Source: Plectrocnemia conspersa
Taxonomy: Eukaryota > Arthropoda > Insecta > Trichoptera > Polycentropodidae
Length of the DNA stretch: 64,000 nucleotides
Direction of reading: 5' to 3'
Assembly (NCBI GenBank): GCA_009617715.1
Contig: VTFK01000006.1
Coordinates: 62,001-126,000, forward strand
The first letter of the stretch is position 1. Every line of letters starts with the position of its first letter. The notes beneath the pieces were generated by a model, which saw only the letters and a program-made list of their open reading frames with translations, had not been told where the DNA came from and searched no databases. The position numbers and the translations under genes were made by a program. Shown piece after piece: positions 63,850 to 64,000 of the stretch.

Positions 63850-64000
63850 CTATAAATTTGTATTATTTATTTATTACTAAATGGATATAATTTTATAATA
63901 AGGATAAGATAAAATTAATTGAGATTATTTTGATTAAAATTGCTGTATGTTGTATATGTATATTTAGGCTGTAAATGATGTCGATATTATATTATCGTTT

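Overview
The window is AT-rich nuclear DNA from an arthropod, almost certainly an insect. Genes are split by short GT-AG introns and are separated by long, repeat-filled spacers. The encoded proteins resemble insect and other animal orthologues: Rpt5 is close to identical to insect forms along most of its length, and there is an activin-type ligand. I could not settle the insect order from sequence alone. Coordinates of spliced genes were worked out by hand from reading frame, splice sites and family conservation.

Layout. Bases 2-118 hold the last coding segment of an unidentified + strand gene. XRCC1 (1167-4572, -) follows, with 8 exons. From 4.6 to 15.2 kb there is no secure gene; this stretch holds a TATA promoter candidate, two possible exons, a SINE-like repeat, a hAT-type MITE and a 14-bp tandem repeat. 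The 3' half of an activin-beta ligand gene lies at 15247-18571 (+). From 18.6 to 31.3 kb there is repeat-rich DNA: a long (TA)n tract, a fold-back repeat family and relics of jockey, Tc1 and mariner elements.

A gene-dense block follows. CLP1 (31406-33470, +) is tail-to-tail with the mitochondrial alanyl-tRNA synthetase gene AARS2 (33586-38172, -). Next come SEL1L/Hrd3 (40094-46226, +), a non-LTR retrotransposon fragment, Rpt5/PSMC3 (49184-52177, -), RMI2 (53680-54113, +), a clean hAT MITE, and GLE1 (57246-59147, +). GLE1 is tail-to-tail with a three-exon gene for a small predicted membrane protein that I do not recognise (59187-62614, -). The window ends in the last two exons of protein kinase D (63393-63849, -).

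The genes are mainly housekeeping: DNA repair and genome stability (XRCC1, RMI2), RNA processing and export (CLP1, GLE1), protein quality control (SEL1L, Rpt5) and mitochondrial translation (AARS2). Two are signalling genes (activin-beta, PKD). They look like independent neighbours, not a functional cluster.

Points most worth a second look: an apparent one-base reading-frame problem at a SEL1L splice junction; a lysine/glutamate repeat in the XRCC1 linker; the 39-bp tail-to-tail spacing of GLE1 and the orphan gene; the orphan gene itself; a possible cryptic gene at 6.2-10.1 kb; and several unclassified repeat families. I found no operon, CRISPR array, rRNA or tRNA gene, and nothing I would call a clearly new system.
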